64,000 bases of DNA from an uncultured Lachnospiraceae bacterium (GCA_947591155.1 CANQDA010000013.1:1-64000); one strand, 5' to 3'; positions 23,741-32,615 are shown, numbered from the stretch's first letter. Numbers and translations: made by a program. The notes: generated from the sequence alone by a model not told the origin.

Positions 23741-25234
23741 GTGGCAGAACAGCAGAAGCAGCAGGTTCAGGAACAGGATATCAATCAGCTTTTGAAGGTG
23801 CGCCGGGAGAAGTTTGCGGAGCTGCAGGCGAACGGCGCGGATCCGTTTGTGATCACGAAATATGACGTGACGAATCACAGCACGGATGTGAAGGACGACT
23901 TTGAGGCGTACGAGGGCAAAACCGTGTCGATCGCAGGCCGCATGATGTCCAAACGCGTGATGGGCAAGGCTTCCTTCTGCAACGTTCAGGATTTAAAGGG
24001 TAATATTCAGTGCTATGTGGCGCGCGACTGCATCGGCGAGGAGCCGTACAAGGCGTTCAAGAAGATGGATATCGGCGACATTGTGGGCATCAAGGGCGAG
24101 GTCTTCAAGACAAAGACCGGTGAGATTTCCGTCCACGCATCCGAGGTGACGCTGCTCTCGAAGAGCCTGCAGGTGCTGCCGGAGAAGTTCCACGGACTGA
24201 CGAACACGGATCTGCGCTATCGCCAGAGATACGTGGATCTGATCATGAACCCGGAGGTGAAGGACACCTTCATCAAGCGCTCAAAGATCATCAGCAGCAT
24301 CCGCAAGTATCTGGATGGACAGGGCTTCATGGAAGTCGAAACTCCGATGCTCGTGGCGAACGCGGGCGGCGCGGCGGCTCGGCCGTTCGAGACACATTTC
24401 AACGCGCTGAATGAGGACCTGAAGCTGCGTATTTCTCTTGAGCTGTACTTGAAGAGACTGATCGTGGGCGGCATGGAGCGCGTGTACGAGATCGGCCGCG
24501 TGTTCCGCAACGAGGGTCTGGATACCCGCCACAATCCGGAGTTCACGCTGATGGAGCTCTATCAGGCGTACACGGATTACAACGGAATGATGAACCTGAC
24601 CGAGAACCTGTACCGCCATGTGGCGCAGGAGGTGCTCGGCACGACAAAGATCACCTACAACGGCATCGAGATGGATCTTGGCAAACCGTTCGAGCGCATC
24701 ACGATGGTGGACGCCGTGAAGAAGTATTCGGGCGTCGACTTTGCGCAGATCCATACGCTGGAGGAAGCGCAGGCCGCGGCGAAGGAGCACAACATCGCCT
24801 ACGAGAAGCGCCACAAGAAGGGCGACATTCTCAATCTCTTCTTCGAGGAGTTTGTCGAGGAGCATCTGCTGCAGCCGACGTTCGTGATGGATCACCCGAT
24901 CGAGATCTCGCCGCTGACGAAGAAGAAGCCGGACAACCCCGAGTACGTGGAGCGCTTCGAGTTCTTCATGAACGGCTGGGAGATGGCGAACGCCTACTCC
25001 GAGCTGAACGACCCGATCGATCAGCGTGAGCGCTTCAAGGCGCAGGAGGCGCTGCTGGCGCAGGGCGACGAGGAGGCCAACACGACCGACGAGGACTTCC
25101 TGAACGCATTGGAGATCGGCATGCCGCCGACCGGCGGGATCGGCTTCGGCATTGACCGTATGGTGATGGTTTTCACAGACTCAGCCGCGATACGCGACGT
25201 GCTCGCCTTCCCCACGATGCGTACGCTGGAGTAA
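23741..25234 (+). CDS. lysS: Lysyl-tRNA synthetase, class II
   Basis: This 497-residue synthetase charges tRNA-Lys. It has an N-terminal OB-fold anticodon-binding domain (about 60-150) and a class II catalytic domain. Motif 2 reads [16 protein letters not shown], and motif 3 is near the end in [16 protein letters not shown]. The start is GTG with AAGGGAGAG about 8 nt upstream. No T-box leader is visible before it; it is probably co-transcribed with greA. Confidence 0.96.
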   Translation: MAEQQKQQVQEQDINQLLKVRREKFAELQANGADPFVITKYDVTNHSTDVKDDFEAYEGKTVSIAGRMMSKRVMGKASFCNVQDLKGNIQCYVARDCIGEEPYKAFKKMDIGDIVGIKGEVFKTKTGEISVHASEVTLLSKSLQVLPEKFHGLTNTDLRYRQRYVDLIMNPEVKDTFIKRSKIISSIRKYLDGQGFMEVETPMLVANAGGAAARPFETHFNALNEDLKLRISLELYLKRLIVGGMERVYEIGRVFRNEGLDTRHNPEFTLMELYQAYTDYNGMMNLTENLYRHVAQEVLGTTKITYNGIEMDLGKPFERITMVDAVKKYSGVDFAQIHTLEEAQAAAKEHNIAYEKRHKKGDILNLFFEEFVEEHLLQPTFVMDHPIEISPLTKKKPDNPEYVERFEFFMNGWEMANAYSELNDPIDQRERFKAQEALLAQGDEEANTTDEDFLNALEIGMPPTGGIGFGIDRMVMVFTDSAAIRDVLAFPTMRTLE

Positions 25235-25377
25235 AAAAGCCCGTGTTTATGCGTGTTTGAAGCAGCTGCTATCATGGCGCTGTTACAAAAGCGCAACAAA
25301 TTTTGAACGAATAATACAGAATAATACCCGTATATACGTTCAAGACATTGTACGATCAGTTAAATATTTGTACCTGC

Positions 25378-25420
25378 AAGGACATTTTTCTAAAAGTAAT
25401 TTTAGAGGAATGTCCTTTTT
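25378..25420 (+). terminator. Terminator in the lysS-island gap
   Basis: AAGGACATT pairs with AATGTCCTT, with an inner CTAAAA/TTTTAG stem, and is followed by T5. It lies 150 bp after lysS and 330 bp before the XRE gene. Elsewhere 25240-25630 is AT-rich and shows no gene, marking the left border of the accessory island. Confidence 0.7.
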
Positions 25421-25635
25421 AACTGTCATGATATACAGAAACAATTTTTCTGGAAGAGTGAACATGTTATAAAAGATTATACTACAAATATAATGACGGA
25501 CTGCAATCCAGATATTACAATGATAGAGAAAGTGAGTAACGGTTAAGTAAGTATTTGGCAAAGTGACTGGGGATTAAGAGAGTATCTTTAATAGTTACTA
25601 AAATAGATAAATAGTAAATAATAATGAATGAAATA

Positions 25636-25672
25636 TTGACCATGCCGATTCTCTTTTGTATAATATAAGAGA
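25636..25672 (+). promoter_or_regulatory. Promoter and operator of the XRE/ImmA/PIN operon
   Basis: TTGACC (25636-25641) and TATAAT (25659-25664) are 17 nt apart. The dyad TCTCTT-N11-AAGAGA (25650-25672) spans the -10 box and is a likely autoregulatory site for the XRE protein encoded just downstream. Confidence 0.7.
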
Positions 25673-25709
25673 GAAGGTGGAATTCCTGCCGGACAAGGAG
25701 GCGAGAGAT

Positions 25710-26087
25710 ATGGTTGATATGAAAGTGGTGATTGCAGGCAATATACTGGCGCTGCTTAAAAAGCAGAATAAAAAGCAGACCGATCTTGCAGATGCTCTTG
25801 GAACGAAAAAGCAGACTGTGAACAAAATGCTTAACGGTACGCGTATGATCAATGCTGTTGAGCTCAAATCAATTGCGGAGTATCTTGGCGTAAAGATGGA
25901 GGAACTGACAAGGATATCCTCCGGACAAGCAGACACCAATGTTGTTCACGCATTTATGGGAAAGGTTCAGTCTGAACAGGCAAAGCAGGCGCTGCAGATT
26001 GCCGACGAGATTTCAGACATGATTTTGTTTCATAAAAGAGTTCGTGAGAATGGAAATGCTATGATGGATGCGTGGGAGGATGACTGA
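25710..26087 (+). CDS. XRE-family regulator of a three-gene cassette
   Basis: This 125-residue protein has an N-terminal helix-turn-helix (about 10-62: KKQNKKQTDLADALGTKKQTVNKMLNG) and a C-terminal tail of about 55 residues with no known motif. AAGGAGG stands 8 nt before the ATG. It overlaps the ImmA/IrrE-type protease gene by 1 nt. In such pairs the protease cleaves the repressor to relieve repression. Here a PIN-like protein follows, so the regulator may also act as antitoxin. Confidence 0.82.
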   Translation: MVDMKVVIAGNILALLKKQNKKQTDLADALGTKKQTVNKMLNGTRMINAVELKSIAEYLGVKMEELTRISSGQADTNVVHAFMGKVQSEQAKQALQIADEISDMILFHKRVRENGNAMMDAWEDD

Positions 26088-26908
26088 TGAGAGATGTTTT
26101 TGGGGAAAGCTTATTCGGCAAGCAGCTCAAACAATTCGATGAGGTAAATGCTCTGGCGAAGTCTTTTGCTGTAAATTATTGCGGCAATACGATCATTCGT
26201 GATTCTATATTTGGTATTGTCACAAATTATGCAAGAAAGCGGGAATTGTCTATAGAAGTACTCAGATATCCGTTTGGAGATGAAGAACTGTGGGCATTTA
26301 CATTTGTAAAAAAAGGAACGCTGTTTCTTTGCGTGAACTCAGAACTTGCTGTTTGTAAACAGATTTTTGCCGTAGCACATGAGTTATATCATATTCATTG
26401 CTATGCGGAAGATAAAGATCCGGATACGATTGTAAGCGGATCGCTGTTGGATTCGAAAACCGCGGATGATACGGCTGAGTCTCAGGAAGATCTTGAAGCA
26501 AATGCATTTGCCGGCTTACTGTTGATGCCGGACAGCATGCTGGACGAGCAGATCAAGTTATATGGTATTAGCGGAGAACGGATATTGACAGATGATGTGC
26601 TGATGCTGATGGAATTATTTGCACTTCCGTATAAAGCGGTTGTGCTTCGTCTTGCAGAGAATCATAATATTACGCTGAACAAAACGCAGGAATTGCTGAA
26701 AGTGGATGCTTCTGTTGTGTCAGAGCGCATGAAGCTTACCGGGAAGGCCCTTGGATGGCAGCAGGACAGCAAAGAAATTTCGTATTTTGGCAGTCTGCTT
26801 GATGATATGGAATACAACAGTGAAAACGAACTGTTGACAGACAGCCGGGAGAAAGCCGACAGAGAATACCTGGAAAAAATCAGAAAGGGCTTTCTTGATG
26901 AAAGATAA
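26087..26908 (+). CDS. ImmA/IrrE-family metallopeptidase
   Basis: This 273-residue protein has the COG2856 zinc motif HELYH at residues 98-102 and the third ligand at Glu137 in EDLEANAFAGLLLMPDS. The preceding strand LFLCVNSELAVCKQIFAVA is typical. The C-terminal 90 residues are helical and unassigned. It is coupled to the XRE gene by a TGATG junction, which implies a protease-repressor pair like ImmA-ImmR. The gene is AT-rich compared with its chromosomal neighbours. Confidence 0.87.
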   Translation: MRDVFGESLFGKQLKQFDEVNALAKSFAVNYCGNTIIRDSIFGIVTNYARKRELSIEVLRYPFGDEELWAFTFVKKGTLFLCVNSELAVCKQIFAVAHELYHIHCYAEDKDPDTIVSGSLLDSKTADDTAESQEDLEANAFAGLLLMPDSMLDEQIKLYGISGERILTDDVLMLMELFALPYKAVVLRLAENHNITLNKTQELLKVDASVVSERMKLTGKALGWQQDSKEISYFGSLLDDMEYNSENELLTDSREKADREYLEKIRKGFLDER

Positions 26909-26917
26909 GGTGGGCAT

Positions 26918-27727
26918 ATGACTCAAAAATATGCTCTTTTGGATACTGATTTTATATCCAAAACCCATCAGATCCGTAAGGACGATGAAAATAAGATGAT
27001 TGACCGGATAATGGAAATGCAGGGGTATCGGTTTTATTGCCATGAACAGATAAAGATAGAATTGGCAAGACACAATATGGGTAATGTATCTGAGTGGCTG
27101 AATGCTAAGATTTTGGAAGGAACTATCCATTGTGCATCAGATAAAGAAATAATGGATGAACTTCATACTATTTATTCAGATTCGGCTGAAGCGATGTATG
27201 CAAATATGCTCAGGAATGGCTGCGAAGCATACAGGAAGGGATATTTTGAGGAAAACTTCAAAAGGCTGCAGGAGTTGGATTATTTGACGATATCGAAGGA
27301 GTCCTTTCTTCAGGAGTTAGAGACAGACTGCTGCGAGATTGGTGCAGGAAAGAACCTCGGAGAGTTAAAGAGTTATGTTCTCCTTCAAGTGTTGAGTACA
27401 AAATTGGGCGAACAGATATATGTTTTTTGCTCTGATGATAAAAACGCACGAAACGGGATAGTGAGTCTTGGAGGTGCAAGATGCATCAGTATACTCACCG
27501 CATTCATGCGACTTAGCAAAGATGGAAATCTATCGAAAAAGGATGCGGAACCATATATTCAGGCCTATCTTGATGAGTGCAGAAAACATAAGCAGATAGC
27601 CTTTAAAGTCCATGATGCTTCAAAGCAGATGCGGATGTGCAAGGTTCCGTGTGAACAGGTAATCGAGGAGATGTATGCAGGCAAGCTGGAAGTGCTGCAG
27701 AACGGGAATTTGAGATATAAAAAATAA
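26918..27727 (+). CDS. PIN-like nuclease-fold protein, third gene of the cassette
   Basis: This 269-residue protein shows a plausible PIN acidic set: Asp9 (YALLDTDFIS), Glu48 (KIELAR), Glu149 (NLGELKS) and Asp173/Asp174 in the VFCSDDKNAR strand. The C-terminal 80 residues are helical and basic. It begins 9 bp after the ImmA/IrrE gene, so it is in the same operon. PIN proteins are usually RNases and often toxins, which would make this an XRE-ImmA-PIN three-component system. The assignment is by motif reading and the order is the main support. Confidence 0.6.
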   Translation: MTQKYALLDTDFISKTHQIRKDDENKMIDRIMEMQGYRFYCHEQIKIELARHNMGNVSEWLNAKILEGTIHCASDKEIMDELHTIYSDSAEAMYANMLRNGCEAYRKGYFEENFKRLQELDYLTISKESFLQELETDCCEIGAGKNLGELKSYVLLQVLSTKLGEQIYVFCSDDKNARNGIVSLGGARCISILTAFMRLSKDGNLSKKDAEPYIQAYLDECRKHKQIAFKVHDASKQMRMCKVPCEQVIEEMYAGKLEVLQNGNLRYKK

Positions 27728-27917
27728 AACAGGCGTCGATATTTTTTGATATGACTCTTCTACATAGTAAAAATATAGTTTTTGCTAACTTCCGCTGACG
27801 AAATGGATTTTGGGTGTTATTTTTTTGTACAGGAAATTTGCTACAATGACAGTGCAAGGAGAAGCTGATAAAGAAGATGCCTTGACAAAATCTGTTTTAT
27901 AGACGGGAGGTCAGAAT

Positions 27918-28106
27918 ATGTTCGATTGGAATGGAAATGGAAAATATGATCTTTAGGACAGCATGTTTGATTACGAACTGTCAAGCTCTCACGTTTCATC
28001 TGGGGCTAACTCAGACTGGTGGAAATGGTTTCCGTTTATTGTTGTGGTGGGTGCATGTCCGCCAATCGGAATTGTGATTACGCTTATAGCTTTGATGGTG
28101 GGGTAG
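27918..28106 (+). pseudogene. Small membrane peptide gene with in-frame amber codon
   Basis: GGGAGG stands before an ATG whose frame reads MFDWNGNGKYDL, then TAG at 27954-27956, then continues DSMFDYELSSSH to a WWKWFPF membrane segment and a stop at 28106. The start matches a Clostridial family of small proteins beginning with an EF-hand-like FDWNGNGKYD and ending in one transmembrane helix. A single nonsense change seems to have split it. Programmed readthrough is possible but has no support. The rest of 27728-28241 holds no other gene. Confidence 0.6.
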
Positions 28107-28241
28107 GGTTTAGTCTGCAATTAGAATGATATTATTATCGAAATGGAATGTTGATATAGATATTGGCTCGACGATGTGATATTATTTTATTAAGACGAAT
28201 ATTAATAGAAATTAGTTTTGAGTAAACAATTTATTATAATT

Positions 28242-28841
28242 ATGAAAGATTACACACTGGATTATTACAATCAAAATGCGGTGGCATTTTCCACAGATAC
28301 CGTATCGGCAGACATGGCGCAGCCCCGGCATCGTTTTTTGGACAAGTTAAAACCGGGCGTTCATATTCTCGATTTCGGCTGCGGTTCCGGGCGCGATACA
28401 AAGTGTTTTCTGGATGCGGGATTTTCGGTAGACGCAACTGACGGCTCATCTGAATTGTGCCGCATCGCAAGCCGGTATACCGGGATTTCAGTAAAGCAGA
28501 TGTTATTTCAAGAGTTGGATTCTGTCGAAGTTTATGACGGAATCTGGGCGTGTTCGTCTATCCTGCATTTGCCGAAAACGGAATTGCGAGACGTAATGTG
28601 CCGAATGAGAGATGCGCTGAAACCGTTCGGAATCATCTATACATCCTTCAAATACGGAACTTTTGAGGGTGAGCGGAACGGGAGATACTTTACGGATTTT
28701 ACAAAAGAAACTTTCCGGGAATTTACGAAAGACATTCCGGGGATCGAGCAGGAGGAGTGCTGGATCACCGGAGATGCCCGTCCGGGAATAGGAGACGAGA
28801 AATGGCTGAATTTAATCCTCCGAAAAGCGGATACGATCTGA
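28242..28841 (+). CDS. Class I SAM-dependent methyltransferase
   Basis: This 199-residue Rossmann methyltransferase has motif I at about 42-50 (ILDFGCGSGRDT) and motif II near DATDGSS. ACSSILHLPKTEL follows in the place of motif IV. It resembles small-molecule or TehB-like enzymes and shows no DPPY/NPPY motif of N-type DNA methylases, nor the PC motif of C5 methylases. The substrate is unknown. The ATG at 28242 lacks a good ribosome site; a TTG at 28218 is an alternative. Its 3' end overlaps the HNH gene by 40 nt. Confidence 0.75.
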   Translation: MKDYTLDYYNQNAVAFSTDTVSADMAQPRHRFLDKLKPGVHILDFGCGSGRDTKCFLDAGFSVDATDGSSELCRIASRYTGISVKQMLFQELDSVEVYDGIWACSSILHLPKTELRDVMCRMRDALKPFGIIYTSFKYGTFEGERNGRYFTDFTKETFREFTKDIPGIEQEECWITGDARPGIGDEKWLNLILRKADTI

Positions 28842-29977
28842 ATATTGACGGAAAATATTATAACACGCTGGATATCCGAGGTTTCACGCAGATGATGAAG
28901 GATCCTTCTTTTTGCTACAAGTTTTACTGGCTGGAGGCGATCGTGAATCTGATATCCGCGGATGTTACAGACACGACGTTTGGCGAGATCATCAACGAAA
29001 TGATCGCGAACGCGTGGTATTCCGTTGTGGAATTTCATGTGCATTTGAGCGGTATCAAGAGCGATGGATCCGTGAGTGACGGACTGGAGAGGGCTGTCTG
29101 CAAGCTGCATGATTTGAGTGACTTATCCAGCAATGCGTCAAAGGTTGAGATCAAGAATGCGATTGCCAAATATGACGACAAGATAAGGAGCGAAAAAGTT
29201 CAGCTGACTTATATGGTGCCTTACAGGGCGTTGGCAGGATTTTTCAGTGGAGTAGCCGAAACGCCGAACTGGGGAAGTACCCGGCGTATGGTCGAATATA
29301 TCAAACATATCGACAAGAACCATGTGTTGCTGCCGTATACGTTGGGTGAGAGCAGTAATCTGCGCAAGGAAGTTCATTTCAGCCGCGCATGGATCGAGAT
29401 GATACAGGATAATACGGTGTCGATTCTCGGTTGGATTCAGTATGAGAAGATCAAGTGGCTGCAGACGAACAATCCGGAGGTGCCGGGATTGGTCTATAAG
29501 CTGGCGCCGCTGGATGAGAAGATGCGGAAGCTTGGCAACGTCCGTAAGCTGTGGGAGGGCGTGTTGGAACTGCAGCCGGTCAGGGATGTTTTTAATGACG
29601 ATGAAATCCAGAAGGGTCAATACGATGTGGACCATTTCATTCCGTGGTCGTTTGTCATGAACGATGAATTGTGGAATCTGATGCCGATGGATTCCTCTCT
29701 GAACTCGGTGAAGAGTAATCGCCTTCCCAGATGGGAGCCATTTTTTGCGAGATTTGCCACAAATCAATATATGCTCTATGGGCTGATTCATGAAAAGGAA
29801 GGGATTCGCCTCCTGTACGACAAATGTTATAAGGATAACCTGCACTCGATCTGGGCGAATCAGGAGTTATACCGGGTAGGGAACAGCAGGGAAGAATTTG
29901 TAAATATTCTGGAAAAGAATATGCGGCCGGTCTATGATTCTGCAAGAAGGCAGGGGTATGAGATATGGAATCGGTAA
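28802..29977 (+). CDS. HNH endonuclease domain protein
   Basis: This 391-residue protein has an N-terminal helical domain of about 260 residues with no known motif (starting near SGYDLNIDGKYYNTLDIRGF). The C-terminal HNH nuclease comprises DVDHFIPWSF with His278, WNLMPMD with Asn292, and NSVKSNRLP (Asn301 to Asn306). The ATG at 28802 has AGGAG about 8 nt upstream and lies inside the methyltransferase gene, so the two are tightly coupled. The arrangement suggests a nuclease effector with a modifying partner, for example a defence function, but it is not a classical restriction pair. Confidence 0.78.
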   Translation: MAEFNPPKSGYDLNIDGKYYNTLDIRGFTQMMKDPSFCYKFYWLEAIVNLISADVTDTTFGEIINEMIANAWYSVVEFHVHLSGIKSDGSVSDGLERAVCKLHDLSDLSSNASKVEIKNAIAKYDDKIRSEKVQLTYMVPYRALAGFFSGVAETPNWGSTRRMVEYIKHIDKNHVLLPYTLGESSNLRKEVHFSRAWIEMIQDNTVSILGWIQYEKIKWLQTNNPEVPGLVYKLAPLDEKMRKLGNVRKLWEGVLELQPVRDVFNDDEIQKGQYDVDHFIPWSFVMNDELWNLMPMDSSLNSVKSNRLPRWEPFFARFATNQYMLYGLIHEKEGIRLLYDKCYKDNLHSIWANQELYRVGNSREEFVNILEKNMRPVYDSARRQGYEIWNR

Positions 29978-30047
29978 GAGTATTTACCACAGTTTGGAGT
30001 GGCATACATGAGGAAGTTATCGGAACAATTCCTAAGGAGGAATTTTG

Positions 30048-30287
30048 ATGGAAAAGAGGAAATTTGAAGCGATTTTGATGCTTCTTGTGCCACAGGTTTT
30101 GAGCCTGATTACGGAAAATGGAGATATAGATGAGATTTCAGCTCATAAAGTATTTTATGAGTCCAGACTGTATACGTTACTGGAGCAGGAAGATACGAAA
30201 CTTTGGCATCTCAGCCCGCTTATGTTATATCCGATGTTTGAGGAAGAAAGGCAAACGGGGAATATTACTTTTCCGGAGGAGGCGTAA
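30048..30287 (+). CDS. Small conserved protein preceding DUF3791
   Basis: This 79-residue protein starts MEKRKFEAILMLLVPQVLSLI and contains SAHKVFYESRLYTLLEQEDTKLWHLSPLMLY. I recognise the gene only as a usual partner placed before DUF3791 genes in gut Clostridia. AAGGAGG lies 7 nt upstream of the ATG. It is separated by 2 bp from the next gene. No function is known to me; the usual larger third partner (DUF3990-type) is absent here. Confidence 0.6.
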   Translation: MEKRKFEAILMLLVPQVLSLITENGDIDEISAHKVFYESRLYTLLEQEDTKLWHLSPLMLYPMFEEERQTGNITFPEEA

Positions 30288-30289
30288 TT

Positions 30290-30505
30290 ATGAGTCAAGC
30301 GGGGAAGTTTTTGTCCTATTGTACGGAACGTTATAAAGCTGCAAAAGGACTGACGGGCAAACAGGTAGCGGAATTATTCAGCCGCTATCTGGTATGGGAG
30401 TATGTTTATTCTTGTTTTGAGGCGCTTCATACCACTGGCGAAAACTATATTATTGCGGATATTGATATGTACATTGATGCAAGGAAATCAGATTCTATTG
30501 TATGA
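30290..30505 (+). CDS. DUF3791 domain protein
   Basis: This 71-residue protein matches DUF3791: FLSYCTERYKAAKGLTGKQVAELFSRY, then WEYVYSCFEALHTTGENYIIADIDMYI. The family occurs in small bicistronic or tricistronic units that look like toxin-antitoxin or defence-accessory modules. GGAGGAGG precedes the ATG, and the gene follows its partner by 2 bp. The nearest downstream gene (30552) is unrelated. Confidence 0.72.
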   Translation: MSQAGKFLSYCTERYKAAKGLTGKQVAELFSRYLVWEYVYSCFEALHTTGENYIIADIDMYIDARKSDSIV

Positions 30506-30551
30506 TGAATCGATGTGTATTCGGATCGTGAAAGAACAGGGGAGGAATGAC

Positions 30552-31190
30552 ATGAGCAAGAAGATCATCGCGGTCAATGCGGGACCGCGGACAGGCTGGA
30601 ACACGGACACTCTGATCACGGAGGCTTCGAGAGGAGCGGAAGCAGAAGGGGCGGAGGTCGTGAGATTTGACTTGTTTCGTCTGGAGAAATACACGGGGTG
30701 CATCTCCTGCTTCGGCTGCAAAAAGGAGAAATTCAAAGGGCACTGCGTTTGCCGGGACGGGCTGACTCCGGTGCTGGACGCGATCCGGGAAGCTGACGGG
30801 CTGATCATCGGATCGCCGAATTATCTGGGTGAGCTGACGGCGTCGTTTCGCGCCCTTTACGAGCGTCTGATATTCCAGAACCTGACTTACAATCTGGAAT
30901 CGCCCTGCTGCAATGATCGCCGGATTCCTGTTTTGCTCATCATGACCAGCAATGCTCCCGATACAGCTTATACAGGGCTTTTGCAGAATTACCAGCAGAC
31001 ATTGGATCGGTATATAGGACCGACAGACCTGCTTATCAGTGGGAATACGCTTCAGCTGAAGGATTACAGTAAGACAGACTGGAAATGGTCGATGTTTGAC
31101 CCGGAAGCAAAACGGAAACGTCACGAGGAAGTTTTCCCGCAGGAGTGCGAGAAAGCGTTCGAGCAGGGCAAGACGCTTGCAAAATCTTGA
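30552..31190 (+). CDS. NADPH-dependent FMN reductase/Fe-S flavoprotein
   Basis: This 212-residue flavodoxin-fold protein begins KKIIAVNAGPRTGWNTDTLI, the FMN phosphate loop of the NAD(P)H-dependent FMN reductase family. It carries a compact Cys cluster (GCISCFGCKKEKFKGHCVC, about 50-68) like iron-sulfur flavoproteins. It probably passes electrons between FMN and an Fe-S centre; partners are unknown. GGGGAGG precedes the ATG. Its last codons run into a 33-bp tandem repeat that begins at 31186, so the C-terminus may vary among strains. Confidence 0.82.
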   Translation: MSKKIIAVNAGPRTGWNTDTLITEASRGAEAEGAEVVRFDLFRLEKYTGCISCFGCKKEKFKGHCVCRDGLTPVLDAIREADGLIIGSPNYLGELTASFRALYERLIFQNLTYNLESPCCNDRRIPVLLIMTSNAPDTAYTGLLQNYQQTLDRYIGPTDLLISGNTLQLKDYSKTDWKWSMFDPEAKRKRHEEVFPQECEKAFEQGKTLAKS

Positions 31191-31305
31191 AGAAATGCAC
31201 GAAACGGGCCTAAAAAGTTTTGAAGAAATGCGTAAAACAGGCCTAAAAAGTTTTGAAGAAATGCGTAAAGCAGGCCTGAAAATTTTTGAAGAATTACACA
31301 AAACC
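31186..31305 (+). repeat. 33-bp minisatellite, 3.6 copies
   Basis: The unit begins TTTGAAGAAATGCGTAAAAC and continues with an AGGCCTAAAAAG-like tail. Copies run 31186-31218, 31219-31251 and 31252-31284, then a partial copy. In one frame it encodes an 11-residue amphipathic repeat (GLKSFEEMRKT), but that frame has no convincing start, and the upstream gene's stop lies inside copy one. Confidence 0.8.
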
Positions 31306-31353
31306 GCCTCTGCGATTCTGCTTTTTATACAGGAACAGCAAAGGCGGTGTTTT
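31303..31353. terminator. Bidirectional terminator between convergent genes
   Basis: ACCGCCT (31303-31309) pairs with AGGCGGT (31342-31348), with an A-run before and a GTTTTG tail after. It lies between the plus-strand flavoprotein gene and the minus-strand aldo/keto reductase gene. Confidence 0.6.
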
Positions 31354-31475
31354 GTTTATCGATACAGTATGATCCCCGGACTGCTTGTCGGCAAGCAATG
31401 ATTCATAGTCCTGCCTATCGACCGAGAATAATTTACGGGCTAATTCAGCTCGCACTAATCGCAGGAAGAACTGTT

Positions 31476-32615
31476 TTAGCCGCGGCCCAACCTTTCGGCA
31501 AAGCGGTGCAGCGTGTCCGGGATCTGGAGCGTCTGCGGACAGACTTTTTCGCAGCTGTGGCAGGCGACGCAGCATTCCGGCTGTCTGTCCGCGTCTATGG
31601 AGGAAAGCCCCATGGGTGCGATGAAATCTCCGGAACCGGCCACGACGGCCTCGTTGTAGAGCTTCAGCAGGAACGGGATATCCAGCTTCTGCGGGCAGTG
31701 GCTCACGCAGTAGTGGCAGCCCGTGCAGGGGACGGTGGTGCGGGCGATCATGTCGTCTGCCACGCCGAGGATCAGCTCCATTTCTTTATCGCTCAGCGGC
31801 TTCTTCTCCGCGAAGGTCGCGATGTTGTCCTGCATCTGCTGCATGTTCGACATGCCGGACAGGATCATCGTCACGCCCGGGATTGTCTGCAGGAAGCGGA
31901 ACGCCCATGCCGGGATCTTTTCGTCCGGCCTTGCCTCTTTCAGACGGGCTTCAAACTCTTCGGCAAGAGTGGCGAGCTGGCCGCCGCGCACCGGCTCCAT
32001 CACCCAGATCGGAATGTTCAAACTGTTCAGAAGCTCGACTTTTCCCTTCGCGTTCTGGAATTTGTAATCGAAATAGTTCAGCTCGATCTGGCAGAACTCC
32101 ATGCTCTCACCGTAAGCGTCCAGGAACTTCTTCATGCAGTCGAGGTCGCCGTGCGCGGAAAAGCCGAGATGACGGATGCGCCCGTTTTTCTTCTGCTCCA
32201 GCAGATAATCGTAGATCCCGTATTTCGGATCCAGATAGGCGTCCACGTTCATCTCGCAGACATTGTGGAACAGATAGAAATCAAAATGGTCCACCTGACA
32301 TTTCTGAAGCTGCTCCTCAAAAATCTCTTTCACCTTCGGCATGTTGCTGAGGTCGTATCCCGGAAACTTCGTCGCGAGATAAAAGCTGTCGCGCGGGTAC
32401 TTTTTCAGAGCCGCGCCGACGACCCGTTCCGATTCTCCGTTGTGGTAACCGTAGGCTGTATCGTAGTAATTTACGCCGGCCTTCATGGCGCAGTCGATCA
32501 TCTCCTCAGCGGCCTTCACGTCGATCTTCGCATCGTCGCCGTCCACCACCGGCAGTCTCATATTTCCCATGCCGAGTGCGGACAATTTTATTCCCTGAAA
32601 TTCATTGTAAAGCAT
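31476..32615 (-). CDS. Aldo/keto reductase with C-terminal 2x[4Fe-4S] domain
   Basis: This 379-residue protein has an aldo/keto reductase barrel (1-275: GMGNMRLP, NYYDTAYGYHNGESE with Asp/Tyr catalytic residues, LATKFPG, HNVCEM in place of the catalytic His region). A ferredoxin-like C-terminus follows with two Cys clusters, CTGCHYCVSHCP and CCVACHSCEKVCP. Such fusions are common in anaerobes and probably couple carbonyl reduction to ferredoxin. GGGAGGTG is 4 nt before the ATG. The substrate is unknown. Confidence 0.88.
   Translation of the reverse strand: MLYNEFQGIKLSALGMGNMRLPVVDGDDAKIDVKAAEEMIDCAMKAGVNYYDTAYGYHNGESERVVGAALKKYPRDSFYLATKFPGYDLSNMPKVKEIFEEQLQKCQVDHFDFYLFHNVCEMNVDAYLDPKYGIYDYLLEQKKNGRIRHLGFSAHGDLDCMKKFLDAYGESMEFCQIELNYFDYKFQNAKGKVELLNSLNIPIWVMEPVRGGQLATLAEEFEARLKEARPDEKIPAWAFRFLQTIPGVTMILSGMSNMQQMQDNIATFAEKKPLSDKEMELILGVADDMIARTTVPCTGCHYCVSHCPQKLDIPFLLKLYNEAVVAGSGDFIAPMGLSSIDADRQPECCVACHSCEKVCPQTLQIPDTLHRFAERLGRG

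Noticed and set aside
28242..29977. A classical restriction-modification system
   Set aside because: The methyltransferase lacks DPPY/NPPY and PC-type DNA-methylase motifs, so no protective DNA methylase is evident.
31186..31305. Regular 33-bp repeats as a CRISPR array
   Set aside because: The copies are head to tail without spacers and no cas gene is near.
31096..31401. A 101-codon plus-strand frame encoding the 11-residue repeats
   Set aside because: Most of its start overlaps the flavoprotein gene in another frame, no ribosome site precedes it and it ends inside the terminator.
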